Positions 1-6,736 of a DNA stretch of 17,161 nucleotides are shown one piece after another. Numbering within the stretch: position 1 is the first letter of the stretch; each line of letters opens with the position of its first letter. The position numbers were made by a program, and so were the translations under genes. The DNA is from JAWXCH01 sp034440595 (GTDB taxonomy: Bacteria; Planctomycetota; Planctomycetia; Pirellulales; JALHPA01), in the NCBI GenBank assembly GCA_034440595.1, contig JAWXCH010000549.1, positions 1 to 17,161 on the forward strand, in the 5' to 3' direction. The notes below the pieces were generated by a model. It did no database searches. It was not told the origin of the DNA and worked only from the letters and a program-made list of their open reading frames with translations.

Positions 1-94
1 AGTGCTGCACGTCTTCGAGCGTTGCCCCGTGCGTCAATAAATCAGTGATCGTAGCGACACGGAACGAGTGCGGGGACAAGTGGCCGGGCATGTC
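1..94 (-). pseudogene. Tyrosine recombinase (phage-integrase family) remnant, catalytic-domain fragment
   Basis: The minus strand encodes SPHSFRVATITDLLTHG followed by ATLEDVQH and then runs off the left edge. This is the family motif around the H-x-x-R of tyrosine recombinases (H-S-F-R), followed by the helix that normally leads to the L-A-G-H and catalytic tyrosine, which would lie outside the window. The frame is open back to the dapA stop codon (TAG at 232-230), but residues upstream of about position 95 do not resemble a recombinase, and dapA occupies what would be the rest of the N-terminus. The first arginine box and the core-binding domain are therefore missing. An ATG lies at 91-89 just before the conserved part, but a protein starting there would lack half the active site. 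Family assignment rests on motif recognition; that it is dead is inferred. The part left of the window is unseen. Confidence 0.66.
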
Positions 95-98
95 GGCA

Positions 99-138
99 GT
101 GGAACCTGACGTATTGCGTAGTTCATGGTACGTTCCAC
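99..138. repeat. Inverted repeat, 7-bp arms, between dapA and the recombinase remnant
   Basis: GTGGAAC at 99-105 is matched by GTTCCAC at 132-138 with a 26-nt loop. It lies about 90 nt downstream of the dapA stop and beside the recombinase fragment. No T-tract follows on the minus strand, so it is not a convincing terminator. It could be a scar of the element that left the recombinase, or chance. Confidence 0.3.
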
Positions 139-229
139 GCACCGGATGATTGTTGTGCAGAATCGGTTTAAGAATTGATGCAAACCGGTATGCAAGCTCA
201 AACGGAGTGCGCGGTGCGTTGCACGCCCC

Positions 230-1117
230 CTACAACAACCCATACTCGGTCAACGTCTTGCGCAATTTCCCCTCTTCGGCGGTGCTGAGCGCCGTCATAG
301 GGAGGCGGAGTTCGCCCGTATCGCGGCCCAGCATTTTCATCGCGGACTTCAGAGGGATGGGGTTGGACGCCAGGCCGAGCATATCGCGGCAGAGTGGAAA
401 GAGCTTGCGATGCCACTTGGTAGCTTCTGCGGGATTGCCGGCTTCCCAAGCGGACAGCATCGCCAGCATGTCTTTTGGCACGATGTTACCGACTACCGAT
501 ATCACTCCTCGGCCACCGATGCTGAGTAGCGGGAGAGTGAGGCTATCGTCGCCGCTGAGTAGCGTCAGGTTCGTTAGCGCGAGGGTTTGCGAAGCCTGAT
601 CGAGCGAGCCGGTTGCTTCCTTGACCATCGCGATGTTCGGCAGCTCGGCCATGCGTGCGATGGTTTCTGGTTCGATGTTCTTGCCGGTTCGGCCGGGAAT
701 GTTGTAAACGCAGATCGGTAGCCCGACCGCTTCGGCCAGTGCCTTGAAGTGCTGATAGAACCCTTCTTGCGTTGGTTTGTTGTAGTACGGAGCGACCACC
801 AGTGCGGCATCGGCACCTTGCGCGGCGGCCCATTTGGTGAGGCGGAGCGCTTCGCGTGTACTGTTGGAGCCGGTGCCCGGCATGACCTTGATTCGACCAG
901 CGGCCACTTCGACTGCGGTGGCTATCACGCGCTCATGCTCGTCGTGCGACAAGGTTGGCGATTCGCCGGTGGTCCCGACGGGGCAAATGCAGTGTGTGCC
1001 GGCTGCAATTTGAAATTCGATCTGCGTTTTGAACTTGGCAATGTCCAGCTCCCCATCCGTGAACGGGGTCGTCAAGGCAACGGAGAGACCGGCAAATGCT
1101 TCGCCTTTGGTGGGCAT
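230..1117 (-). CDS. dapA: 4-hydroxy-tetrahydrodipicolinate synthase
   Basis: A class I (Schiff-base) aldolase that condenses pyruvate with aspartate-semialdehyde in the cytoplasm, the committed step to diaminopimelate and lysine. From the ATG at 1117 it has 295 residues, close to the usual ~292. Key residues keep the E. coli spacing: GTTGES at 48-53 (the two threonines of the proton relay), Tyr112, YNIPGRTG with Tyr138 and Arg143, and the Schiff-base Lys166 in VKEATG. A TTG three codons upstream (1126) is in frame, but the ATG gives the usual M-P-T-K start; neither has a clear Shine-Dalgarno sequence. It follows pdxJ on the same strand after a 222-bp gap, so co-transcription is possible but not shown. 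Planctomycetes have been shown to have peptidoglycan, so a role in wall precursor supply fits. The identification is secure. The short homologues NanA and KDG aldolase share the fold but differ in the GTTGE region. Confidence 0.95.
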   Translation of the reverse strand: MPTKGEAFAGLSVALTTPFTDGELDIAKFKTQIEFQIAAGTHCICPVGTTGESPTLSHDEHERVIATAVEVAAGRIKVMPGTGSNSTREALRLTKWAAAQGADAALVVAPYYNKPTQEGFYQHFKALAEAVGLPICVYNIPGRTGKNIEPETIARMAELPNIAMVKEATGSLDQASQTLALTNLTLLSGDDSLTLPLLSIGGRGVISVVGNIVPKDMLAMLSAWEAGNPAEATKWHRKLFPLCRDMLGLASNPIPLKSAMKMLGRDTGELRLPMTALSTAEEGKLRKTLTEYGLL

Positions 1118-1292
1118 GATAATCAACTAACTGAATAAAGAGTCTGATTCCGTAGAAATAGCCGCGACAATTAACGGTACCGTGCGGCCTCACAATCATA
1201 AGAGACGCACTGCACCACTGTAAAGCGGCGGGGGCTATGTGTACAAGTTCTACCCGTTCTGCGCCTTTCCCTCACCCGCCGCTGGGGCGTCG

Positions 1293-1313
1293 ACCTCTCC
1301 CGGTGGGAGAGGT
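1293..1313. repeat. REP-like hairpin, 9-bp perfect stem, 3-nt loop
   Basis: ACCTCTCCC (1293-1301) pairs perfectly with GGGAGAGGT (1305-1313) around the loop GGT. It lies 26 nt past the pdxJ stop, between pdxJ and dapA. Neither strand has a T-tract after the stem, so it is not a classic intrinsic terminator. It may be a dispersed repetitive hairpin or an mRNA 3'-end stabiliser within the pdxJ-dapA interval. The rest of 1118-1339 shows nothing I can identify. Confidence 0.5.
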
Positions 1314-1339
1314 GAAAATCTGAACCGAGCATGGACTCT

Positions 1340-2053
1340 TCAAACGATTAGATTTTTCATCTCACGCACCGCCTGCTGGAAACCGACCATCACCGCACGT
1401 GCGACGATACTGTGCCCGATGTTCAGTTCGCGCATTCCTGGCAGGCGGGCGACCGGCTGGACATTCTGGTAGTTGAGACCGTGCCCGGCGTGCAGACGCA
1501 TGCCGGTCTGTCCGACCAGTTTGGCAGCGTTGACCAGCTTGATCAGTTCCCCTTCGTGTTTGGGACCGAGCCGGGCCAGGGCATAGCTGCCGGTATGCAG
1601 TTCAACGGCGTCGGCCTTTAGCTCTGCAGAAAGCTCGATTTGCTCTGGATCGGGGTCGATGAACAGGCTGGTGAAAATTCCCGCGCCTTGGAGACGCTTC
1701 AATGCTTGTTCGACCGCAGCGCGATGCTTGACGACATCTAGCCCCCCTTCCGTGGTCACTTCTTCGCGCCGCTCTGGAACGAGTGTGGCTTGGTCCGGTA
1801 GAACCTGGCAGGCAATGTCTAGCACTTCCGACTCGCAGGCCAGTTCCAGGTTCAGTTTGACCGTGACCGACTGCCGCAGCAACAGTAGGTCGCGATCCTG
1901 GATGTGACGGCGATCTTCGCGCAGGTGGACGGTGATGCCATCGGCACCACCTAGTTCGGCCAGAGCCGCCGTCCACACCGGATCCGGTTCATACGTTTGC
2001 CGTGCCTGACGGAGTGTCGCCACGTGATCGATATTAACGCCTAGCTCCGCCAT
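1340..2053 (-). CDS. pdxJ: Pyridoxine 5'-phosphate synthase
   Basis: Closes the pyridine ring in the DXP-dependent route to vitamin B6: 1-deoxy-D-xylulose 5-phosphate plus 3-amino-2-oxopropyl phosphate gives pyridoxine 5'-phosphate. The protein is a 237-residue TIM barrel, the usual length. Visible signatures are NIDHVATLRQAR (7-18), HLREDRRHI (43-51), KLNLE with the catalytic Glu70, TLVPERREEVTTEGG (90-104), LHTG (152-155), HAGHGLNY (188-195) with His191, and ELNIGHSIVARA. His43, Glu70 and His191 sit where E. coli PdxJ has His45, Glu72 and His193. The ATG at 2053 is preceded by AGGA five bases away. The gene lies between the CbiA-like gene and dapA on the same strand. PLP is a cofactor for many amino-acid enzymes, including the one at the right edge of the window, but no functional link follows from that alone. 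Confidence 0.95.
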   Translation of the reverse strand: MAELGVNIDHVATLRQARQTYEPDPVWTAALAELGGADGITVHLREDRRHIQDRDLLLLRQSVTVKLNLELACESEVLDIACQVLPDQATLVPERREEVTTEGGLDVVKHRAAVEQALKRLQGAGIFTSLFIDPDPEQIELSAELKADAVELHTGSYALARLGPKHEGELIKLVNAAKLVGQTGMRLHAGHGLNYQNVQPVARLPGMRELNIGHSIVARAVMVGFQQAVREMKNLIV

Positions 2054-2079
2054 GCTAATCCTGAACTTTGAGCTGTGAG

Positions 2080-2121
2080 AGTTGCCTGAAGGCTCGTTTT
2101 TACCTTATCAGGCCGGCAACT
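2080..2121. repeat. Bulged inverted repeat in the pdxJ leader
   Basis: AGTTGCCTGA (2080-2089) pairs with TCAGG-CAACT (2108-2112 plus 2117-2121), ten base pairs interrupted by a 4-nt CCGG bulge, with an 18-nt loop. It starts about 27 nt before the pdxJ start codon, so in the mRNA it would be a leader or intercistronic hairpin. No T-tract follows. A regulatory role is possible but unproven. Confidence 0.4.
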
Positions 2122-2178
2122 GGCAACCGTCCGGCAAGTCGGCGAAGTGAAAGGCAGCACGAGTAAAGATAGCCAGCG

Positions 2179-2194
2179 GGCGAATTGGTTCGCC
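2179..2194 (-). terminator. Weak hairpin directly after the CbiA-like gene
   Basis: GGCGAA (2179-2184) and TTCGCC (2189-2194) form a 6-bp stem with a TTGG loop right behind the stop codon (2197-2195). On the minus strand it is followed by a mixed stretch containing only short T runs, not a clean T-tract. It may cause partial termination or pausing before pdxJ. Confidence 0.3.
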
Positions 2195-3577
2195 TCAGGT
2201 GGCTCCGGCCCAGGCGAGGGCCAGCGGACAAGGCTGGAGGAAGTTTTGCAGCAAATGGGGCTGTGCCACCAGATTGATATGCATCCGGCTGCCGATCGCG
2301 TGGTGCCGGCCGATCAGGTTCAGTGGTCCAATGGATCGGTCATCGTTTTGCATTCGTTTGCCCAGCGTGTTCACCTTCGCAGTCGGCTCGATCGACCATC
2401 GTTCATTCAGGTAGCCGCGAACGCTGGCTCCAACCGGGCCGAGCCAATTGTCGCGTTGTAAGGTTAGTTCTTCGGCGTGCGGCGAACCGGCAGCGGGATT
2501 TAATCGCGCAACTGCCGGAAAAATGCCCAACATCGGCACTTGCTGGCCACTGGACAGTTCCAGACTTTGACACAAATAGGCCAAACCGCCCCCTTCTGCA
2601 TAGATTCGCTTGCCGGAACAGACATGTCCCCGCAGTGCCAGTTTTAGCAGGTGATTCTCGGTCAGTGCCGCAGCAAAACGTTCGGGGTGTCCACACCCGA
2701 TGTAGACGACATCGGTATCGGGCGGCAGCGTTTCGTCGCGGAGGGGGGAGAAATCTCGAATCGTCGCACCACATGCCTCCAGGACATCTAGCGAATCCTG
2801 AAAGTAACAGTGAAACGCATCGTCATAGGCAACGGCGATGCGCAGGTTGCACAGCCCGTCAGCGGGAAACCGGGGGCGGTCACCATGACCAGTATGCTGC
2901 TCGATTGCAGAGACTTCTGCGTGTGAGGCCAGCCGCATGATCTTGGCGGGAGAAAGGAACTGGGAAATTTGTGTCCCTAGCACATTGCAAAGCTCGCGAG
3001 ATGGCACGTCGCCAGGGAGGAGAGCCGCGATGGTTGAGCGAACTGCCGGACAATGTGGCAAGCCGCCAAGGACGGGAATCCCCCACAGGCTTTCCAGGGT
3101 GGTCTGCCACCGACAGTAATCCTGCTTGCTGGCAACACCATCGAGGAGCAGCCCGGTTGCACGCCGTGGCCGCGCAGGGAGTTGGCAATGTTGCAGGGCC
3201 GATACATCGATTACGGCTAAACGGGGAATACCGAGCCAATTGCAGAGCGGCTCAAGACGGCCCCCTTCTGGTTCTAGCTCTGCCGGAACGTCGTGCGCGT
3301 CCAGTTGGCCATCGACCAGAGCTAGATCTATGTTACGACTTGAGCGACTAAGAATATCTCGGCACTGCTGAGGGGACATCAGCCAGCTATCCAGATGTCG
3401 CGAGGCGACCCCGGTGATCGAGGTGGCAGCATCCACCGGAGCAAACGTCGCTTGCGACCGATAGCTTTGGATGCGGACTCCAGAGCGATTCAGTAGCTCC
3501 ATCAGGCCCCATAGCACTGCTTGAGAATCGCTCTGCTGCTGAACTGTGCCAACTGCAATTCGGGGTACCGCGGACAT
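2195..3577 (-). CDS. CbiA/CobB-like (cobyrinic acid a,c-diamide synthase family) protein lacking key active-site residues
   Basis: 460 residues with the two-part layout of CbiA/CobB: an N-terminal dethiobiotin-synthetase-like ATP domain (about 5-215) and a C-terminal class I glutamine amidotransferase domain (about 245-450). Family landmarks are visible: ASRHLDSWLMS (58-68), IDLALVDG (83-90), GIPVLGGLP (166-174), IAVAYDDAFHCYF (247-259), FSPLRDE (276-282) and the GSRMHINL end (429-436). However, the P-loop GxxxGxGKTT is replaced by GTVQQQSDSQA (10-20), and the nucleophile motif YAECGG reads YAEGGG, with Gly329 (codon GGG) in place of Cys. The family reaction, ATP- and glutamine-dependent amidation of cobyrinate, is therefore unlikely. 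No cobalamin genes are nearby; pdxJ and dapA follow. A strong AGGGGAG lies 8 nt before the ATG, and the reading frame is intact, so it is an expressed gene, not an obvious pseudogene. Its actual function is unknown. Confidence 0.78.
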   Translation of the reverse strand: MSAVPRIAVGTVQQQSDSQAVLWGLMELLNRSGVRIQSYRSQATFAPVDAATSITGVASRHLDSWLMSPQQCRDILSRSSRNIDLALVDGQLDAHDVPAELEPEGGRLEPLCNWLGIPRLAVIDVSALQHCQLPARPRRATGLLLDGVASKQDYCRWQTTLESLWGIPVLGGLPHCPAVRSTIAALLPGDVPSRELCNVLGTQISQFLSPAKIMRLASHAEVSAIEQHTGHGDRPRFPADGLCNLRIAVAYDDAFHCYFQDSLDVLEACGATIRDFSPLRDETLPPDTDVVYIGCGHPERFAAALTENHLLKLALRGHVCSGKRIYAEGGGLAYLCQSLELSSGQQVPMLGIFPAVARLNPAAGSPHAEELTLQRDNWLGPVGASVRGYLNERWSIEPTAKVNTLGKRMQNDDRSIGPLNLIGRHHAIGSRMHINLVAQPHLLQNFLQPCPLALAWAGAT

Positions 3578-3702
3578 CGAACTGGCTCCCCTGACACTTG
3601 GAAGGAAAAATAGCGGAAGTTCGGTATGCTACCGTTGGCCCGCGCGTTGGTGCGGATGATGGCTCGTTACATGTATGATGCTCGGAGAACCGCCAAATGG
3701 CA

Positions 3703-3730
3703 AATCTAGGCTGCGTTCTCTCCACGTCAA
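3703..3730 (-). promoter_or_regulatory. Candidate sigma70-type promoter for the CbiA-like gene
   Basis: On the minus strand TTGACG (3730-3725) is followed after 16 bp by TAGATT (3708-3703). This resembles a -35/-10 pair (5 of 6 and 4 of 6 matches) and sits about 125 bp before the start codon at 3577. Planctomycete promoter consensus is poorly defined, so this is a candidate only. Confidence 0.4.
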
Positions 3731-3866
3731 CATTGTTAGAGTGACAAAACTCCCGGTCAAGAGGGGGGCATAGCCCGATGGCGTCCGGACGGGTCCAGAT
3801 TGTCGGGGTTTAGCGGATATGCTTGCATGTCCGGGGCCACCTTTCCTGACGAGGGGAGCTTTGGCA

Positions 3867-3908
3867 AACGAAAACCCACGAGAGACCACCAGGTCAGCCT
3901 CTCGTGGG
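3867..3908 (-). terminator. Intrinsic terminator of degP
   Basis: CCCACGAGAG (3875-3884) pairs perfectly with CTCTCGTGGG (3899-3908), a 10-bp GC-rich stem with a 14-nt loop. Read on the minus strand, the stem is followed by TTTTCGTTTG. It lies about 80 nt past the degP stop codon and fits a rho-independent terminator for that gene. Confidence 0.82.
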
Positions 3909-3988
3909 TCGGAATGGATCTACCCACCAATCGACCTTGGCCGCGAACCGTTAGGATCGCGGCGAAGCCAATAGGCAGAGGGAGAGGT

Positions 3989-5545
3989 TTACTGGGGTTT
4001 TACAACCACGAATCGATTGCCAGCCGAAGTGCGGATGTGCAATAGCACTCCTTTTTCGTCCAGCTCTTTCTTCATGGCCTGAGCGAACTCTTCGACGTTC
4101 CTGACTTCGGTTCGTCCGACCTTGCGGACGATCATGCCGGGGCGCAGACCTTCTGAGGCGGCTGGTCCGTCTGGTGTGACGCTACGAATTTGAACGCCAT
4201 CGATACCGGGCGATGCGGACTTTTCATTGTCGGTCAGGTCACTCACTTCAAAGCCGAGCTTTGAGTCGGAGAACGTGTCGGCCTTGGAACTGCTTTCGCT
4301 CGCCGCCGGTTCGCTTTCTTTGTGAAGTGCAGTCTGGCCCGGCAGTTGTTTCACAACCACCGTCAGGTTCTTCTTCGCACCATCGCGAAGCACAGTCAGG
4401 GTTTGCTTTGAACCGAGGGGCATGCGCTCCACGGCATCGACCAGATTGCCTGGTGTGCGAACGTTCAGGTCACCGATTGCAACGATCACGTCACCTGCCT
4501 GCACACCTGCTGCAGCGGCGGGTGAATTGGCCGAGACATCCCCAACCAAGGCACCTTCTGTCGAGCCAGCGTTCAGTTTTTCGGCCAGATCCTTGGTCAA
4601 GGCACCGATGCTGACGCCAAGGTAGCCGCGCTGTACACTGCCACGTTCGATCAATTGGGAGGTAACCCACTTGGCCAGATTCATCGGAATGGCAAAGCCG
4701 ACGCCTTGATAACCACCGGTGCTGCTAGCGATTGCGGTGTTGATACCGACCACTTCGCCATCGAGATTGACCAGCGGGCCGCCGGAATTTCCGGGGTTAA
4801 TGGCGGCATCGGTCTGCAGGAACTTGGCGCGTTTGACGCGATTCAATTCCCGCCCTTTTCCACTGATAATGCCGGCACTGACCGTCAATTCCAGCTCGAA
4901 AGGATTACCGATCGCAATGACCCAGTCGCCGATTTCCATTCGATCGGAATCGCCGATCTTGGCGGCTGGCAAGTTCTTGGCGTCTTTCAAACGGAGCACG
5001 GCCAGATCGCTAGAAGGATCGGTCTTGATGTCGGTCGCTGTGAATTCGCGGCCATCGGCCAGGCGAACTGTCACGACATCGGCACCTTCCACAACGTGAT
5101 TGTTGGTCAACACGATTCCGCTGGAATCGATGATCACGCCGCTGCCAATGCCGTCCCGTTGGGGAACGCGGCCTTGGCCCATTCCCTCTGGCATACCGCC
5201 GCGGAACATGTCTTCAAAGGGGGTGCCTTTGAATGGATTCTCGCCCATGCCAGGACCGCCGCTCCGGTCGAGCTTAGCGGGCTTCATGTTTGTGTGAGAA
5301 CTGATTTTCACTACTGAAGGAGTGGCACTTTCGGCAGCATGCCGGAAGGCGAGGGACAACGACTTGGCGTTTTCGACCGCCGGTTTGGCGATCCGATCGG
5401 GGATCGTCGAGGTCGTTTTTGGACCTTCTGAGGATTCCTGGCCAGTGACGTTTTGCTGCCACAGAGCGGTGCCGAAGGTGGCGGCACCTCCAATAACTGC
5501 TGCCGAGGCAAAGCCCCAGAGCTTACAAGAACTGAATCGAGTCAT
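3989..5545 (-). CDS. degP: Do/DegP-family periplasmic serine endopeptidase with two PDZ domains
   Basis: An envelope quality-control protease of the HtrA family that degrades or holds misfolded exported proteins. It has 518 residues: an N-terminal hydrophobic segment at about 9-30 (signal peptide or anchor), a linker rich in Gly and Met (95-128), a chymotrypsin-like domain (about 130-300) and two PDZ domains (about 306-400 and 425-515). The triad is complete: His150 in TNNHVV, Asp180 in SSDLAVL and Ser254 in GNSGGPL. The start is fixed at 5545 by AGGAGG nine bases upstream; the frame stays open about 400 bp further, but that part resembles no protein. The upstream intergenic space is shared with rnc, transcribed in the opposite direction. 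Several HtrA paralogues usually occur per genome, so whether this is DegP, DegQ or DegS in role cannot be told; the two PDZ domains argue against DegS. Confidence 0.93.
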   Translation of the reverse strand: MTRFSSCKLWGFASAAVIGGAATFGTALWQQNVTGQESSEGPKTTSTIPDRIAKPAVENAKSLSLAFRHAAESATPSVVKISSHTNMKPAKLDRSGGPGMGENPFKGTPFEDMFRGGMPEGMGQGRVPQRDGIGSGVIIDSSGIVLTNNHVVEGADVVTVRLADGREFTATDIKTDPSSDLAVLRLKDAKNLPAAKIGDSDRMEIGDWVIAIGNPFELELTVSAGIISGKGRELNRVKRAKFLQTDAAINPGNSGGPLVNLDGEVVGINTAIASSTGGYQGVGFAIPMNLAKWVTSQLIERGSVQRGYLGVSIGALTKDLAEKLNAGSTEGALVGDVSANSPAAAAGVQAGDVIVAIGDLNVRTPGNLVDAVERMPLGSKQTLTVLRDGAKKNLTVVVKQLPGQTALHKESEPAASESSSKADTFSDSKLGFEVSDLTDNEKSASPGIDGVQIRSVTPDGPAASEGLRPGMIVRKVGRTEVRNVEEFAQAMKKELDEKGVLLHIRTSAGNRFVVVKPQ

Positions 5546-5979
5546 TCGAATTTTCCTCCTGATAAACTGCAAAAGATAGATGGAGTTCGGAGGCGAGCCG
5601 CACGTCCTTGGTGGCTGTTTCGACTTCGCCGTTAACTTAGAGCTACGCATCGCTCTTACAACCGGTTCATTTGATCGGCGGCCAAATACCGAGATTTTTA
5701 CTTGCGATTCCCTCAGAAACGGTCGCCGCGCAGAGGCATGTCCACCGCACCCGATTGATCTAAGTCTTTGGTTTTTAAAGGTCTGGACACGTTTTGGCCT
5801 CAGTACTACTTCGTCGCCACGCAGCTTTCCTAAAGATATTCTCAGCTTTCGCCAATCACGATTGCCGCCGGCAGTCTCGGCGAGGACAGGCCGTGCAGAA
5901 TTGACAAAAACTATTTTGCTAGTTAGGGTTACGATATACTCCCTCACTTCGTTTCTGCTGCTTTAGCCGAGTGCTTGGA
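5546..5979. other. Divergent intergenic region between degP and rnc
   Basis: 434 bp between the two start codons. It holds the degP ribosome binding site (AGGAGG on the minus strand, about 5560-5555), a TTGACA at 5901-5906 and a TATACT at 5935-5940 on the plus strand. A short inverted repeat, AGAGC/GCTCT (5639-5643, 5652-5656), is also present. No gene is evident, although the degP frame remains open through most of it. Confidence 0.55.
5901..5940 (+). promoter_or_regulatory. Candidate promoter elements before rnc
   Basis: A perfect TTGACA (5901-5906) and a TATACT (5935-5940) lie 40 bp upstream of the rnc start, but they are 28 bp apart, too far to form one sigma70 promoter. TATACT alone could be the -10 element with a poor -35 (TATTTT, 17 bp upstream). 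Low certainty. Confidence 0.28.
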
Positions 5980-6714
5980 ATGGCTACGACCACCCCGGAT
6001 GCCGACACCGAACGTTACAATCCGATCGAGGCGTGTGAGCAGCGGCTGGAGTACACTTTTCGCGATAAGTTGCTGCTGCAAGCAGCGCTCACGCATGCAT
6101 CCGGGGCAGTCCACCGGCTGGGTTCCAATGAGCGATTGGAATTTCTGGGAGACGCCATCCTTGGCGCAGTGGTCTGCGAGATTCTTTTTCATCAGTACCC
6201 GCAGTACCTTGAGGGGGATCTGACCAAGATTAAGTCGATTGTCGTCAGCCGAACCACCTGCGCAAAGATTAGTGCATCGCTCCAGTTGGACGAGTTTTTG
6301 ATTCTTGGCAAGGGGATGACCACGCATCCAAAAATTCCGCTTTCGCTGCTGGCGGATGTTTTTGAGTCGCTGATTGCCGCGGTTTATCTGGATGGCGGAC
6401 ACGAAGAAGCGCGCCGGCTGATCGAACGATTTGTCGGACCGGAGATTGAAATTGCGGTATCTGGCGATGCTGGTGAAAACTACAAGAGCTGTCTACAGCA
6501 GTTAGCTCAGCGGGATTTTGGTACGACGCCCATCTACCAACTGCTTGACGAAAAAGGCCCTGACCATAGCAAGTGCTTTAAGATCGCCGCACAAGTCGGG
6601 CGTAATCGCTATCAGGCCGCTTGGGGACGCAACAAGAAGGAAGCCGAGCAGCGTGCCGCACGCAATGCACTGAGTGAAATCGGTGGCGATTCGGCCCCGT
6701 ATCCGAGTGATTAA
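5980..6714 (+). CDS. rnc: Ribonuclease III
   Basis: A cytoplasmic double-strand-specific endoribonuclease that processes rRNA precursors and structured mRNAs. From the ATG at 5980 it has 244 residues. The RNase III domain (about 15-155) carries the signature ERLEFLGDAIL (51-61) with Glu54 and Asp58, and the second metal-binding box LADVFESLIAA with Asp126 and Glu129. The C-terminal dsRNA-binding domain (about 165-236) has GPDHSKCF and the KKEAEQRAA helix. A GTG at 5971 would add three residues, but the ATG gives a more usual start; neither has a clear Shine-Dalgarno sequence. It converges with the zinc protease gene: only 7 bp separate the two stop codons, and the rnc terminator runs into the protease coding end. 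The identification is secure. Confidence 0.95.
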   Translation: MATTTPDADTERYNPIEACEQRLEYTFRDKLLLQAALTHASGAVHRLGSNERLEFLGDAILGAVVCEILFHQYPQYLEGDLTKIKSIVVSRTTCAKISASLQLDEFLILGKGMTTHPKIPLSLLADVFESLIAAVYLDGGHEEARRLIERFVGPEIEIAVSGDAGENYKSCLQQLAQRDFGTTPIYQLLDEKGPDHSKCFKIAAQVGRNRYQAAWGRNKKEAEQRAARNALSEIGGDSAPYPSD

Positions 6715-6715
6715 C

Positions 6716-6736
6716 AGCGGCTTAAAGCTGCTTTTT
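6716..6736 (+). terminator. Intrinsic terminator of rnc, overlapping the end of the convergent protease gene
   Basis: AGCGGCT (6716-6722) pairs with AGCTGCT (6726-6732), seven pairs including one G-U, with a 3-nt loop, followed directly by TTTTT (reading TTTTT across 6732-6736). It starts one base after the rnc stop codon. The protease stop codon (6724-6722) lies inside the hairpin. On the minus strand there is no comparable T-tract, so the signal serves rnc. Confidence 0.75.

Larger units (their letters stand above)
3578..3988. other. Intergenic region between degP and the CbiA-like gene
   Basis: 411 bp without a convincing gene. It contains the degP terminator (3867-3908), the candidate promoter at 3703-3730 and the ribosome binding site AGGGGAG at 3592-3586. 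Open frames here on both strands have no recognisable motifs. I see no tRNA cloverleaf or mobile element. Confidence 0.6.

Noticed and set aside
2323..2940. 205-codon plus-strand open frame opposite the CbiA-like gene
   Set aside because: Lies fully within the CbiA-like coding region on the other strand, has no recognisable motif and reads as Arg-rich antisense sequence.
2195..3577. Cobalamin biosynthesis locus
   Set aside because: Only one family member is present, its active-site residues are missing, and no other cob/cbi gene is in the window.
5901..5940. TTGACA plus TATACT as a single sigma70 promoter for rnc
   Set aside because: The spacing is 28 bp instead of about 17, so the two hexamers cannot work as one standard promoter.
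5546..5947. 134-residue N-terminal extension of DegP in the same open frame
   Set aside because: AGGAGG nine bases before the ATG at 5545, directly followed by a normal signal/anchor segment, marks the real start; the extension has no signal-like or family sequence.
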